Source: Bog-473 sp963782415
GTDB taxonomy: Bacteria > Actinomycetota > Acidimicrobiia > Acidimicrobiales > RAAP-2
NCBI GenBank assembly: GCA_963782415.1
Contig: CAWAJT010000004.1
Span: 186,001 to 250,000, forward strand
Length of the DNA stretch: 64,000 nucleotides
Direction: 5' to 3'
Shown piece after piece: positions 54,167 to 63,809 of the stretch. The stretch's first letter is position 1, and each line of letters begins with the position of its first letter. Below the pieces are notes generated by a model that ran no database searches, had not been told where the DNA came from, and was given only the letters and a program-made list of their open reading frames with translations. The translations under genes were made by a program, and so were the position numbers.

Positions 54167-54880
54167 GTGAAGACTGACAACGGACCGCGGGTGCTGGTGG
54201 TCGATGACGAGCCTTCCATCGTGGACGCGGTGGCCACGTCGCTGCGCTACGAGGGGTTCACGGTGGACGAGGCCATGACGGGACGCAAGGCCCTCGCCCA
54301 GGCGCAGGAGGATCCGCCTGACCTGGTGATCCTCGACGTCATGCTGCCCGATCTCGACGGGCTCGAGGTGACGCGTCGTCTCCGCTCCGACGGGCTGCGC
54401 GTGCCCGTCCTCTTCCTCACGGCGCGTGACACGCTGCAGGACAAGCTGGCTGGTCTCACTGTCGGCGGCGACGACTATGTGACCAAGCCGTTTGCGCTGG
54501 CCGAGGTGATCGCCCGGGTGCACGCCATACTGCGCCGCACCGGCTACGAGCCAGAGGACGACGGCGTGCTGCGCTTCTCGGACCTCGAGCTCGACGAGAG
54601 CGCGCACGAGGTGCGGAGGGGCGGCCATGCGATCAACCTGACGGCGACCGAGTTCAATCTCCTTCGCTACTTCATGCTCAACCCGCGTCACGTGCTGTCC
54701 AAGTCACAGATCCTGGACCACGTGTGGCACTACGACTTTGGTGGGGACGGCAACGTCGTGGAGACCTACGTCAGCTATCTGCGCAAGAAGATCGAGAAAT
54801 TTGGGCCACCCCTCATCCACACCATCCGTCTCGTCGGCTACACCCTCCGGGAACCCGAATCGGCCAGCGGAGCAGCCTGA
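54167..54880 (+). CDS. OmpR/PhoB-family response regulator
   Basis: A 237-residue regulator. The receiver domain is VLVVDDEPSIVDAVATSLRY, LVILDVMLPDLDGLEV (phospho-acceptor Asp), VLFLTARDTLQDKLAG and DDYVTKPFALAEVIARVHAI (Lys). The C-terminal winged helix has INLTATEFNLLRYFMLNPRH, VLSKSQILDHVWHYDFGGDG and NVVETYVSYLRKKIEKFGPP. It resembles TcrA/MprA-type regulators. Start GTG 54167 follows GGGAGG at seven bases; the frame from 54137 is longer but lacks this site. The kinase gene follows with no gap (stop at 54880, GTG at 54881). Confidence 0.95.
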   Translation: MKTDNGPRVLVVDDEPSIVDAVATSLRYEGFTVDEAMTGRKALAQAQEDPPDLVILDVMLPDLDGLEVTRRLRSDGLRVPVLFLTARDTLQDKLAGLTVGGDDYVTKPFALAEVIARVHAILRRTGYEPEDDGVLRFSDLELDESAHEVRRGGHAINLTATEFNLLRYFMLNPRHVLSKSQILDHVWHYDFGGDGNVVETYVSYLRKKIEKFGPPLIHTIRLVGYTLREPESASGAA

Positions 54881-56516
54881 GTGTCACTGCGGCTCCGACT
54901 CCTCCTCGCGGTCGGAGCGATCGCCATCGTGGCGCTCGTCGTGGCCGACCTCGCCACGTACTCGGCGTTGCGTTCTTCGCTGTACCAACAGGCCGACCAG
55001 GAGCTGGCCCAGCAACCCCATCGCCTACCAGGCGACCAGTTCACCGGGTTCTCTTGTCCTCCGTCGCCGGAGAGCCGCTTCGGACAGCAGGCCGAAAACG
55101 GGGGCGGATCGGGAGGCGGAGGGAATAGCGGCTACCCCAACGTGTCGGGGATCAGTTACATCGCCCTTGTTCGCCAGGGCGGCGCGGTCATCGAGGGGAA
55201 CGAGTGTCCGGCGTACGTGGGTGAGCACGCCTATCGGCCCTCTCTCCCCAGCACGATCACGGGGTTCGCAGCGCAGCCGGATGGTGAACAGGTCGCGGTA
55301 TTTCACAACGGGCTCCGTTGAACCCGCTGGCCCGTCGTTCCGGGTGCGGGCGGAAAAGGTCGAGGTCATCACCTCCAATGGCGTGCAGACGCAGGCACTG
55401 CTGGTACAGGCGCAGCCATTGGCAAGCCAGGACAGCACGCTGCACACGCTCTTCCTCACCGAACTCGCCGTGACGGCCGGTGCGCTGGTGCTCGCACTGG
55501 CCGGCGGCTGGTGGTTGGTCCGGCTCGGCCTCCGGCCCCTCGAAGACGTGGAACGCACTGCCGATTCAATCGCAGGCGGAGATCTCGACCAGAGGGTCCC
55601 CGGCGCCGACCAGGCCACCGAGGTGGGCCGGTTAGCCCGCGCGTTGAACGTCATGCTCGAGCGGATTCAGGCGGCATTTTCCGCCCGCGTGGCCTCAGAG
55701 TCGCGTTTGCGCGAGAACGAGCAGCACTTGCGCCAGTTCGTCGCCGATGCGTCGCACGAATTGCGCACACCGATCTCCGCGGTCTCCGCCTACGCGGAGC
55801 TCTTCGAGCGCGGGGGCTCCGAGCACTCCGAAGACCTGCCGCGCATCTTCACGGGCATCCGCTCGGAGACGGACCGCATGGATCGACTCGTCAATGATCT
55901 CCTCACCCTCGCCCGGCTTGATGAGGGTGTGCCCATGGAGATGGAGCCCGTGGAGCTCGTGGCACTGGCCTCCGAAGCAGTCCGCACCGCCACCGCAGTG
56001 GGTCCGGAATGGCCTGTGCGCTTCTGGGCGGCGCGACCGCTAGAGGTCAACGGCAACAAGGATCGGTTGCGCCAGGTCCTCGACAACCTTCTGGCCAACG
56101 TGCGGGCGCACACGCCGCCTGGCACTACCGCAACCGTGCATGTCGATCAGCGCGGCGACCAAGCCCAGATAGAGGTGCGTGACACGGGTCCTGGCATGCC
56201 CGACGGGGACGCCCGGCGCGTCTTCGAGCGTTTCTACCGGGCCGACCCGGCCCGGGCCCGGACCGCGGGTGGCAGCGGGCTCGGTCTCTCGATCGTGGCC
56301 GCCATCGTGGCAGCCCACGGCGGGACGGTCTCGGCAGCGTCGACGCCCGGTGAAGGCATGGTGGTCACCGTGATGATTCCGATCGGGCCGCTGGCGCTTC
56401 CGCTGGACCAGATGCCCGGCGAGGACCAGATGCCCGGCGAGGACCAGATGCCCGGCGAGGACCAGATGCCTGCCCCGGACCTCTCGCAGCCCACGAGCCA
56501 AAGCGGGAGCCATTGA
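54881..56516 (+). pseudogene. Sensor histidine kinase, frameshifted in the sensor domain
   Basis: From GTG 54881: membrane helix LLLAVGAIAIVALVVADLAT, then an extracytoplasmic sensor with a Gly/Asn-rich stretch. At about 55297 an extra G breaks the frame (first frame stops at 55321). In the next frame: sensor end, second helix (AVTAGALVLALAGGWWLV), HAMP (LRPLEDVERTADSIAGGDL), H-box VADASHELRTPISAVSAYAE, N-box LRQVLDNLLANVRAHTPPG, G1 DTGPGMPDGD and G2 GGSGLGLSIVAAIVAAHGG. All catalytic boxes are intact. Joined, it is a normal kinase of about 544 residues partnering the regulator at 54167. The C-terminus has three perfect DQMPGE repeats. A sequencing error is as likely as real loss. Confidence 0.88.
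56406..56468. repeat. 18-bp tandem repeat x3.5
   Basis: The unit GACCAGATGCCCGGCGAG starts at 56406, 56424 and 56442, with a partial copy at 56460. It encodes DQMPGE repeats at the C-terminal tail of the kinase. Confidence 0.95.
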
Positions 56517-56585
56517 GGGTTGGGTGTGTGATTCACACCTGGTCCACAGCCGAACTTCACGGGGTCCCGAGGCCTGACTTGCACG

Positions 56586-57797
56586 ATGCCTGCCATGACA
56601 GCCCTGGCGCCATTCGAAGCCGACGTCGATCCCCGCCGCGTCCCCCTGGACGTCGAGATCGTCGTGCCGGTCTACAACGAGGCGGCACAGCTCTCGGAAC
56701 GTATCACTGCGCTCCGCACGTTCCTCGACCAATCGTTCCCCTTCCGGACCTTGGTCACCGTGGTCGACAACGCCAGCACGGACGACACCGACCGGGTGGC
56801 CCGACAGCTCGCTGCGACAATGCGAGGCGTCGCGTCCATGCGTCTGCCCCGCAAGGGGCGCGGCTACGCCTTGAGAGCGGCGTGGTCGACGAGCGATGCG
56901 CCCGTGGTCGCCTACATGGACGTGGATCTCTCGACCTCCTTGCCCGCGTTGTTACCGCTGGTCGCGCCCCTGCTCTCCGGGCATCGCGACGTCACGATCG
57001 GATCCCGGCTGGCACCGGGCGCAGAGGTCGTGCGGGGCCCGAAGCGCGAGCTGATATCGCGCACGTACAATCTGTTGCTCAAGCTCACGCTGCACGGCCG
57101 CTTCAGCGATGCCCAGTGCGGGTTCAAGGCTTTGCGGCGCGACGCCGCGCAGAAGCTCCTCCCGCTCGTGGAGGACAACGAGTGGTTCTTCGACACGGAG
57201 CTGCTCGTCACGGCTGAGCGCCTGGGCTTGCGGATCGGTGAGATCCCGGTGGACTGGGTCGACGACCCGGACTCACGGGTGCAGATCGTGTCCACGGCGA
57301 CGGACGACCTGCGAGGCGTCTGGCGCATGTTGGTCCGGCGGCCCAGGGGCCTGCGCCGTGTCCGTTCGAATGAGGTCACGGCCGATCAGCTCATGCGCTT
57401 CGCGGGTGTCGGCGTCGTCTCCACCCTCGGATACCTGTTCCTCTTCGTCGCCTGGCAACCGCTGCTCGGTGCATTCGCGGCCAATGCGGTCGCCATGGCC
57501 ATCACCACACTCTTCAACACGGCGGTGCATCGTGAGCTCTCGCGCTCGACGGACGGCCAGGCTCGACGCGGCCGCCTCTATGCCGTGGCAGGCGGTCTGT
57601 ACTTGGTCAGTGTCGGCTTCACGACGCTGGGGCTCGTCGTGGCTCACGCCGTTGCCCCGTCGGACCTGTTGGCCGAAGTTGTTGCTCTCACCGTGGCCAA
57701 TGTGGTCGCAGCCGTGTTCCGGTTCGCTGTGTTGCGAGCGTGGATCTTCCGCCCGAGCGCTCGCACCGACGCGGGCTCGATGGAGGTTAACCGATGA
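56586..57797 (+). CDS. Glycosyltransferase family 2 fused to a GtrA membrane domain
   Basis: A 403-residue protein. Residues 20-250 are a GT-A fold: DVEIVVPVYNEAAQLSERIT, VTVVDNASTDDTDRVARQLA, YALRAAWSTSDAPVVAYMDV followed by DLSTS (the D-x-D metal site), and GSRLAPGAEV with DAQCGFKALRRDAAQKLLPL, as in dolichol/polyprenol-phosphate sugar synthases. Residues about 275-395 are four helices of the GtrA type (LMRFAGVGVVSTLGYLFLFV, NAVAMAITTLFNTAVHRELS). It likely makes a polyprenyl-phosphate sugar and presents it for the GT39 enzyme that follows; the two genes overlap by four bases (ATGA). ATG 56595 is an alternative start. Confidence 0.93.
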   Translation: MPAMTALAPFEADVDPRRVPLDVEIVVPVYNEAAQLSERITALRTFLDQSFPFRTLVTVVDNASTDDTDRVARQLAATMRGVASMRLPRKGRGYALRAAWSTSDAPVVAYMDVDLSTSLPALLPLVAPLLSGHRDVTIGSRLAPGAEVVRGPKRELISRTYNLLLKLTLHGRFSDAQCGFKALRRDAAQKLLPLVEDNEWFFDTELLVTAERLGLRIGEIPVDWVDDPDSRVQIVSTATDDLRGVWRMLVRRPRGLRRVRSNEVTADQLMRFAGVGVVSTLGYLFLFVAWQPLLGAFAANAVAMAITTLFNTAVHRELSRSTDGQARRGRLYAVAGGLYLVSVGFTTLGLVVAHAVAPSDLLAEVVALTVANVVAAVFRFAVLRAWIFRPSARTDAGSMEVNR

Positions 57798-60074
57798 CCG
57801 ATCTGCCATCCACTCCCAACGCCGCGGTAGGAGTCCTCGACCCACCCTTGTCGGTCGCAGCTCCGACGAGCGAATCCGCCCTTCAGGGCGCGCCAGGCGC
57901 GCCGGCCGGCGCAGCGTGGCCACCCGGCCGGCGCCGCAGCTGGCCGGTCCGCTTCGTGCGCGGCAAGGAGAGCGACGCCGCCTGGGTCCGCCCGACCCTC
58001 CTTCTCTTGCTCGTCGGTACTGCCGCCCTCTATTTCTGGGATCTTGGGATCAACGGGTGGGCGAACTCCTTCTACTCGGCTGCAGTGCAAGCCGGTACCG
58101 AGAGTTGGAAGGCGATGTTCTTTGGATCATCGGATTCGTCCAACTTCATCACTGTCGACAAGCCTCCGGCCTTCCTGTGGCCGATGGAGATCTCGGCGCG
58201 CATCTTCGGCCTCAATTCGTGGACCATGTTGGCGCCGCAGGCACTTGAAGGTGTTGCCACGGTTGGCCTTGTCTATCTCTCGGTGCGCCGATGGTTCAGC
58301 GCGCAGGCCGCCCTGCTCGGCGGTGCGGTGGTCGCCCTGACTCCGGTGGCCGCCATGATGTTCCGCTTCAACAACCCGGACGCCATGCTGGCGTTGCTCT
58401 TGACGGCTGCCACCTACGCGACGATGCGCGGGCTGGAGAAGGCACAGACCAAGTGGCTCGTCCTTGCCGGCGCACTGGTGGGATTCGGGTTCATCACCAA
58501 GATGATGCAGGCCTTCCTGATCCTGCCCGTCCTGGCCGTGGTCTACCTGCTCGCCGCGCCCACAGGTTGGTGGCGCCGGGTCTGGCAGACCTCTGTGATG
58601 GGCATCGCCGTCGTGGTTGCTGCGGGCTGGTGGGTCGCGATCGTCGCTCTGACGCCGGCCGCGGATCGCCCCTACGTCGGTGGTTCCAAGAACAACAGCA
58701 TCTTGAACCTGATCTTCGGTTACAACGGCTTCGGCCGGATCACGGGAAACGAGTCGGGCAGTGTGGGTGGCGGACGTGTCGCCGGCAGCATGTGGGGTCC
58801 GACCGGCATAGATCGTCTGTTCAATGCCGAGTTCGGCAACATGATGTCGTGGCTGCTTCCCGGTGCCCTCGTGATGGGCGCGGTGCTCCTCGTCGTCACC
58901 ATCCGCGCACGCCGCACCGACCGTGAGCGCGCTGCGCTGCTCCTCTGGGGTGGCTCACTGGTGAGCATCGGCCTTGTGATCAGCCTGGCCCAGGGCATCA
59001 TCCATCCGTACTACACCGTTGCCCTGGCGCCGCCGCTCGGCGCGCTCGTCGGGATCGGCACCATGGGATTGTGGGAGCGGCGCACCACATGGATTGGACG
59101 GATCGGCCTCGCAGCCGGACTCGCTGCGACAGTGGTGTGGAGCTACGTCCTCCTCGGTCGCACGTCAGATTGGTTCCCGGCGCTGCGCCCCTTCGTCGCT
59201 GTCGTCGGCGCGCTGGGCATCGTCGCCATTCTGGCTCTCCCTTTGTTGCGCATGGTCCCGAAGGTCGCCGTCATCGTGGTCGCATCGCTTGGTTTGAGCG
59301 CCGCGTGCGCCGCACCGCTCTTCTCGACCGTGGCCACAGCTGCCACCCCTCACAACGGGGCCATCCCCTCGGTCACTCCGAGCGCATCGAGCGGTTTCGG
59401 CGGCCCGGGACGCGGCGGATTCCCCGGCGCCGCGGGGGGCGGGGCCTTCCCGGGCGCGGGGGCACGGCGTGCCTTTCCCGGTGGTGGTTTCCCCGGCGGC
59501 ACGCAGGGCGGCACCCTCCCGGGCGGAGGTGCGTTCCCCGGCACTGGAGCATTGCCAGGTGCCGGCGCTGGAACCGGGCCGGGCACTGGTCGTTTTCCCG
59601 GTGCGCCGTCGTTCGGCACAGGCGGCAGCTTCCGTCGAGGCGCAGCTGCCTTTGGTGCCGGCGGTGCCGGTTTCCTCAAATTCGAGCCGGTCCAACCCGA
59701 CCTTGAACAAGGCGCTGCAGGCTGGCGCCAGCAGGTACACGTGGGCGGCGGCCACGGTGAACTCGAACAATGCGTCCGGCTACCAGCTGGCAAGCGGCGA
59801 GCCGGTCATGGCGATCGGTGGCTTCAACGGCACCGACCCGGCGCCGACCCTGGCCCAGTTTGAGAAGTACGTGTCCGAGGGCAAGATCCACTACTTCATC
59901 GCCAGCGCCGGTGGTTTCGCTGGCGCTGGCGCTGGCGGTGCCTTCGGTGGCGGAACGGGTGGCGGAACCTCAGACGACGCCAGCCAGATCACGTCATGGG
60001 TCGAGGCGCACTTCACCTCCGAGACCCTCGGTGGGGTGACGGTCTACAACCTGGCCGGCGGCGCCGCGTCCTGA
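57794..60074 (+). pseudogene. GT39-family membrane glycosyltransferase (ArnT/PMT-like), frameshifted near the C-terminus
   Basis: From ATG 57794 a cytoplasmic tail of about 75 residues is followed by a polytopic domain. The first extracytoplasmic loop has NFITVDKPPAFLWPMEISAR, where the acidic residue and 'DKPP' are the hallmark of this polyprenyl-phosphate-sugar-dependent family; FRFNNPDAMLALLLTAATYA and FNAEFGNMMSWLLPGALVMG follow. After a Gly/Pro/Phe-rich linker (residues about 530-620) the frame breaks at 59678-59680 (extra A). The conserved end continues in the next frame: ASRYTWAAATVNSNNASGYQ, PVMAIGGFNGTDPAPTLAQF, KIHYFIASAGGF and a stop at 60074. Unshifted, the ORF stops at 59863. Confidence 0.88.
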
Positions 60075-60090
60075 CGGACGGCGCGGTGAT

Positions 60091-60584
60091 TCAGCCGAGC
60101 AACTCGAGGTAGCGCGCCAGCGTCGCGCCGTCGAAGGCAACGAAGCGGATGAGGGTCACGTCGGTTTCCGCCGAACCGTCGTGATCGCAATCTCGGCGGC
60201 CTGTCCGGGCGGATAGCAGTAGACGCCCGTCGAAGTGGCGGGGAAGGCGACCGACCGCGCTCCCACGGTGTCGACGGCGAGCACATTGCGGTAGCAGGCG
60301 GCCAGTGTCTCGCGCTCCCGGTCGTCCCGCCCTGCCAGACGGGCCCTACCGTATGGATGATGTAGCAGCGCCGGCAGGTCGAACCCGTCGGTGATGACGG
60401 CCTGACCCGGCGGGCACTCACCGATGGATTGGCAGGCCGCCTGCAGGCCCGCGGCGCCGGCGGCAGGGTGGATGGCATCATCGACGCCACTCCCGCCCTG
60501 CAGCTGCCGGTTGGCCGCGTTCACCACGGCGTCGGTCTGCTCGGCAGTGATGTCGCACTGCACGGCCTTGAGCAGTGCCGCCAT
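60091..60584 (-). pseudogene. Macro-domain (O-acetyl-ADP-ribose deacetylase-like) gene with three frame breaks
   Basis: From ATG 60584: VQCDITAEQTDAVVNAANRQ, LQGGSGVDDAIHPAAG (ADP-ribose-binding loop 1) and CPPGQAVITDGFDLPA. The next conserved block, YIIHTVGPVWQGGTTG, is one frame away (break near 60366-60370), then the first frame resumes (break near 60316-60320) with RETLAACYRNVLAV, SVAFPATSTGVYCYP (loop 2) and AAEIAITTVR. A third break near 60170 leads to ETDVTLIRFVAFDGATLARY and LELLG, stop at 60091. With the indels corrected it is an ordinary macro domain of about 160 residues that hydrolyses ADP-ribose adducts. A continuous ORF exists only from 60584 to 60156. Confidence 0.8.
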
Positions 60585-60592
60585 TGCTCGGG

Positions 60593-61372
60593 TCAGCCCG
60601 CGGTGCCTGACGACGAGGAGGCGGGTATCAGCTTGAGGAGCGACACCGTTTTGGACGGCGCCGCCTGGCTCTTGTCTTCACCCCAATTCGAAAACGTCAC
60701 GGTGCCGTGGATGGCGGACGCACCCCCGGCGCCGCCGGAATTCGTGACTTCTTTGATCGGGAGTGGCTTGCCGCTCGCCGGGATGTACAACACGACGGGC
60801 ACCTTGGATCCGCTCTGCGTGGCGACGGAGCCAACGATGGCCCTCGCCTTATGCCCCGAGACCGTGGCCGACTTGCCGAAGGTGTAGGGGCCGCCGATCT
60901 CGAGCTCCTTGGCCACCTCGGCAGAGAGGAGCCCACCGACAAGCTGATCGAGTTCTTTGTTGGACGTCGGGAAAGACAGCCACTTGCCGGCGTACTTCGA
61001 CGACTGTGCCTTCGTCAGGCCGATCACCTGCTGGAGCGCGGCCGCGTTGCCGGTCACGTACCCGTTCGTGCCCACGACGCGAGCGGTCATCCGCTCCGTG
61101 ATGCCCTTGCTCTTCACGACCAGCGTCTGGGAGCCCGACTTGGAGCCGGCGTCGCCGGTCACATCGAGCGTGGCCCCGTTCTGGTTGGCGGTCGAGTTGA
61201 AGTGCACGCCTTGCGTGCCAACGGCCTTGAGGGCTGCGTTGTACTCGTCTGACGCGCTGGTGGCCGCGGCGCCGGCCGGCGGTGCTGTGGTGACGAGTGC
61301 CAACGTGCTCGCGGCGGTGAGACCGGCGGCGACCGCGGCAGTGCGGGCGGTGATCTGGCGCAAGGGGTGCAT
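60593..61372 (-). CDS. Secreted LppX/LprG-like protein, copy 1
   Basis: About 259 residues. The signal peptide (ARTAAVAAGLTAASTLALVT, then PAGAAAT) has no lipobox Cys, so the product should be secreted rather than lipid-anchored. The mature part has ATLDVTGDAGSKSGSQTLVV, VVGTNGYVTGNAAALQQVIG, KYAGKWLSFPTSNKELDQLV and ARAIVGSVATQSGSKVPVVL, ending GTVTFSNWGE. This is the beta-sheet/helix pattern of LppX/LprAFG-type lipid-binding proteins ('Y.K....W'). ATG 61372 follows an AGGAGAGTGAAGG stretch; the frame from 61456 is longer but lacks a signal peptide. Confidence 0.75.
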   Translation of the reverse strand: MHPLRQITARTAAVAAGLTAASTLALVTTAPPAGAAATSASDEYNAALKAVGTQGVHFNSTANQNGATLDVTGDAGSKSGSQTLVVKSKGITERMTARVVGTNGYVTGNAAALQQVIGLTKAQSSKYAGKWLSFPTSNKELDQLVGGLLSAEVAKELEIGGPYTFGKSATVSGHKARAIVGSVATQSGSKVPVVLYIPASGKPLPIKEVTNSGGAGGASAIHGTVTFSNWGEDKSQAAPSKTVSLLKLIPASSSSGTAG

Positions 61373-61492
61373 GACCTTCACTCTCCTGGAGGCCCGGCAC
61401 GGTGGCACGTCGAGTGCCAACTTGGCCAGGGGTGTGTGTGCCACCCATCTTCCCACGTCCCCGCGTCTGGTCGGGGGCGGGGACGTGTGATC

Positions 61493-62248
61493 TTAAACGG
61501 CGCTTATGGAGCCGATGGAGATGGTGGCCTCGGGCGCCTGGGGGCGGATGCGCTCCCCCCACTTGGAGTAGGCGATGTGCTCGGAGGCCGTGGGCTTTCC
61601 CTGGGCGTTGACCGAATCCTCCTCCACCGGAACATGGGTCCCCTTCGTCCTGACGTAGAGCACGACGTGCTGCGTCGTCGTCCCGAACTTCTGCGTCCCC
61701 TCGATGGCGTCGACCAGCTGCCCGTCGATGGTGCGGGTGTGCCGGAGTGAGAGTGGAGCCCTGAGGGCCAGCTCCCTGGCGATGTCCTGGGACCGAACGC
61801 CTTGCACCACGGGTGCAAAGGCCGTGTTGCTCGTCGCGAACTCGATCCACTGCGTCGCCGCTTCCGATGCTTGGGATGAGCTGAGCCCGGCCAGATTCTG
61901 CAGGCCTGCGGTATTGCCCTTGACATAGGTGAATTCACCGATGACGAGGATAGAGATGGTGCCCTTGCCCATAGTCACGGTCTGGCTCGCCGACGCCGGT
62001 CCGGCGTCGCCGCTCTCGACCAGTGTCTGATTCGACGCCGTCGACCTCGACGCGTAGTGCACCGACCACGCATGGGTGGTGGCGAGGGCATCGTGGTAGA
62101 GGGTGGATGCATTCGCTCCGGCGTTGGCGGTGGCGGCCGCACCGGCCGGCGGGACCTCCAGCGCCATGCCCGCAATCGCCATGCCCGCAATCGCCATGCC
62201 GGCGGCACTTGCTCTCAGCACGCCGACCACCAGCCTCTTCGCGAGCAC
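61493..62248 (-). CDS. Secreted LppX/LprG-like protein, copy 2
   Basis: A 251-residue paralogue of the previous gene. The signal has the duplicated hydrophobic motif GMAIAGMAIAGMAL (a 15-bp DNA repeat), ending VPPAGAAAT. The mature part has WSVHYASRSTASNQTLVESG, EFTYVKGNTAGLQNLAGLSS, ATQWIEFATSNTAFAPVVQG, VDAIEGTQKFGTTTQHVVLY and EHIAYSKWGERI, and lines up block by block with copy 1. Again there is no lipobox. The two genes are tandem, 120 bases apart, with separate starts. A role in carrying a lipid or glycolipid across the envelope is inferred from the fold only. Confidence 0.75.
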   Translation of the reverse strand: MLAKRLVVGVLRASAAGMAIAGMAIAGMALEVPPAGAAATANAGANASTLYHDALATTHAWSVHYASRSTASNQTLVESGDAGPASASQTVTMGKGTISILVIGEFTYVKGNTAGLQNLAGLSSSQASEAATQWIEFATSNTAFAPVVQGVRSQDIARELALRAPLSLRHTRTIDGQLVDAIEGTQKFGTTTQHVVLYVRTKGTHVPVEEDSVNAQGKPTASEHIAYSKWGERIRPQAPEATISIGSISAV

Positions 62249-62457
62249 TTCCGATCCTCCCTTTGTCCCGTCCCCGCCCGGGGGGCCGTCAGCTTCGCAT
62301 GGACGCGGCAGCCCTTCTGGTCACCGACCCAGTCAAGCCCGGGTCGCCGATCCGGTGATAGTTCGCTGGCCGGCGCGCCATGCGCCAGAGGACGGACGAC
62401 CGTTCTCTGGAGCCTCCGGGCGGTCGGGGAGCACCGCAGAGAAAGGGTCCACACTCT

Positions 62458-62473
62458 ACGAACACATGTTCGT
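62458..62473 (+). promoter_or_regulatory. SOS (LexA) box upstream of recA
   Basis: ACGAACACATGTTCGT has seven-base perfect arms around CA and matches the actinobacterial LexA consensus (GAAC...GTTC). It is 162 bases before the recA start codon. Confidence 0.85.
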
Positions 62474-62634
62474 TATGCTGCCATCGGCAGCGCAGGCGGG
62501 GTCGTCACACCCCCGCCGTAAGGTCAGCACACGGTGCCGATCAGGCTCGGGCACAGATGGCACAGGGTCGCACGGATCACGGTCCGACGGGTCCCACCAC
62601 AAGTCGCAGCAACACACTCACAGAGGAGAGAGGG

Positions 62635-63690
62635 ATGGCAGAAGCGGAACGGGAGAAGGCGCTGGACGCCGCACTGGGCCAGATCGAGAAGCAGTTCGGC
62701 AAGGGCTCGGTCATGCGCATGGGCGACAACCTGTCGATGAACATCGAATCCATCCCCACCGGTGCGCTCTCCTTGGACCTGGCGTTGGGCATCGGCGGTC
62801 TCCCCCGAGGTCGCATCGTGGAGATCTACGGTCCAGAGTCGTCTGGAAAGTCGACGCTGGCCATGCACGCGGTGGCCGAAGCACAGCGCAACGGCGGCAT
62901 CTGCGCCTACGTCGACGCCGAGCACGCCATGGACCCGGTCTACGCCCGGGCCATCGGGGTCAACGTCGATGACCTCTTGATTTCACAGCCGGACACCGGT
63001 GAGCAGGCGCTTGAGATCGCCGACATGCTGATCCGCTCCGGTGCGCTCGACGTCTTGGTCATCGACTCGGTGGCGGCCCTGACACCACGGGCCGAGATCG
63101 AGGGAGACATGGGTGACACCCATGTGGGTCTCCAGGCGCGGCTTATGTCCCAGGCGCTGCGCAAACTGACGGGGACCTTGTCGAAGTCGAGCACCATCGC
63201 GATCTTCATCAACCAGCTCCGGGAGAAGATCGGTGTGATGTACGGCAGCCCCGAGGTCACGCCGGGAGGCCGCGCGTTGAAGTTCTACTCGTCGGTTCGG
63301 TTGGACATCCGCCGCATTGAAGCGATCAAGGACGGGGCCGACGTGGTCGGCAACCGCACGAGGGTGAAGGTCGTCAAGAACAAGTGCTCGGCACCGTTCA
63401 AACAGGCCGAGTTCGACATTATGTACGGCAAGGGCATCAGCCGCGAGGGGTCGCTCCTCGACGTCGCGGTCGACCTCGGGTTCGTCAAGAAGTCGGGCGC
63501 CTGGTTCACCTATGAAGGGGAGCAGCTCGGCCAGGGCCGGGAGAACGTCAAGACCTTCTTGGTGGAGAACCCGCAGCTGATGGCCGAGATCAACGACCGG
63601 GTACGCGAGTGCCTGGCCCCGAAGGACGAAGACCTCGTACTCGACGATGCGATCGATCCGGACGACGTCCCGATCTCACTCGACTCCTAG
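62635..63690 (+). CDS. recA: Recombinase RecA
   Basis: A 351-residue RecA with all hallmarks: ALGQIEKQFGKGSVMRMGD, EIYGPESSGKSTLAMHAVAE (Walker A), DVLVIDSVAALTPRAEIEGD (Walker B), LMSQALRKLTGTLSKSSTIA, IFINQLREKIGVMYGSPEVT (L2 and ATP-cap) and KNKCSAPFKQAEFDIMYGKG. It forms filaments on single-stranded DNA and drives LexA self-cleavage. ATG 62635 follows GAGGAGAGAGGG. The SOS box at 62458 indicates LexA control. The acidic C-terminal tail is normal. No recX follows within the window. Confidence 0.99.
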   Translation: MAEAEREKALDAALGQIEKQFGKGSVMRMGDNLSMNIESIPTGALSLDLALGIGGLPRGRIVEIYGPESSGKSTLAMHAVAEAQRNGGICAYVDAEHAMDPVYARAIGVNVDDLLISQPDTGEQALEIADMLIRSGALDVLVIDSVAALTPRAEIEGDMGDTHVGLQARLMSQALRKLTGTLSKSSTIAIFINQLREKIGVMYGSPEVTPGGRALKFYSSVRLDIRRIEAIKDGADVVGNRTRVKVVKNKCSAPFKQAEFDIMYGKGISREGSLLDVAVDLGFVKKSGAWFTYEGEQLGQGRENVKTFLVENPQLMAEINDRVRECLAPKDEDLVLDDAIDPDDVPISLDS

Positions 63691-63718
63691 CAACACCCAC
63701 CTCACACGGCTTCGGAGC

Positions 63719-63759
63719 CTCCGGACTCGCCCCTCTTCCCTGGGCGCAAGAGTCCGGAG
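63719..63759 (+). terminator. Hairpin after recA
   Basis: CTCCGGACTC (63719-63728) pairs with GAGTCCGGAG (63750-63759), with a second GCCC/GGGC stem inside. It lies 29 bases after the recA stop. There is no T-tract. Confidence 0.6.
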
Positions 63760-63770
63760 CGCTTCGCGTC

Positions 63771-63794
63771 TGGACCACGGCGCGCCGTGGTCCA
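63771..63794. repeat. 24-bp perfect palindrome
   Basis: TGGACCACGGCG followed by its exact reverse complement. It lies between the recA hairpin and the next start codon at 63810. It may be a second terminator stem or a protein-binding site for the downstream gene. Confidence 0.8.
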
Positions 63795-63809
63795 GAGCAG
63801 AATGGGCTG

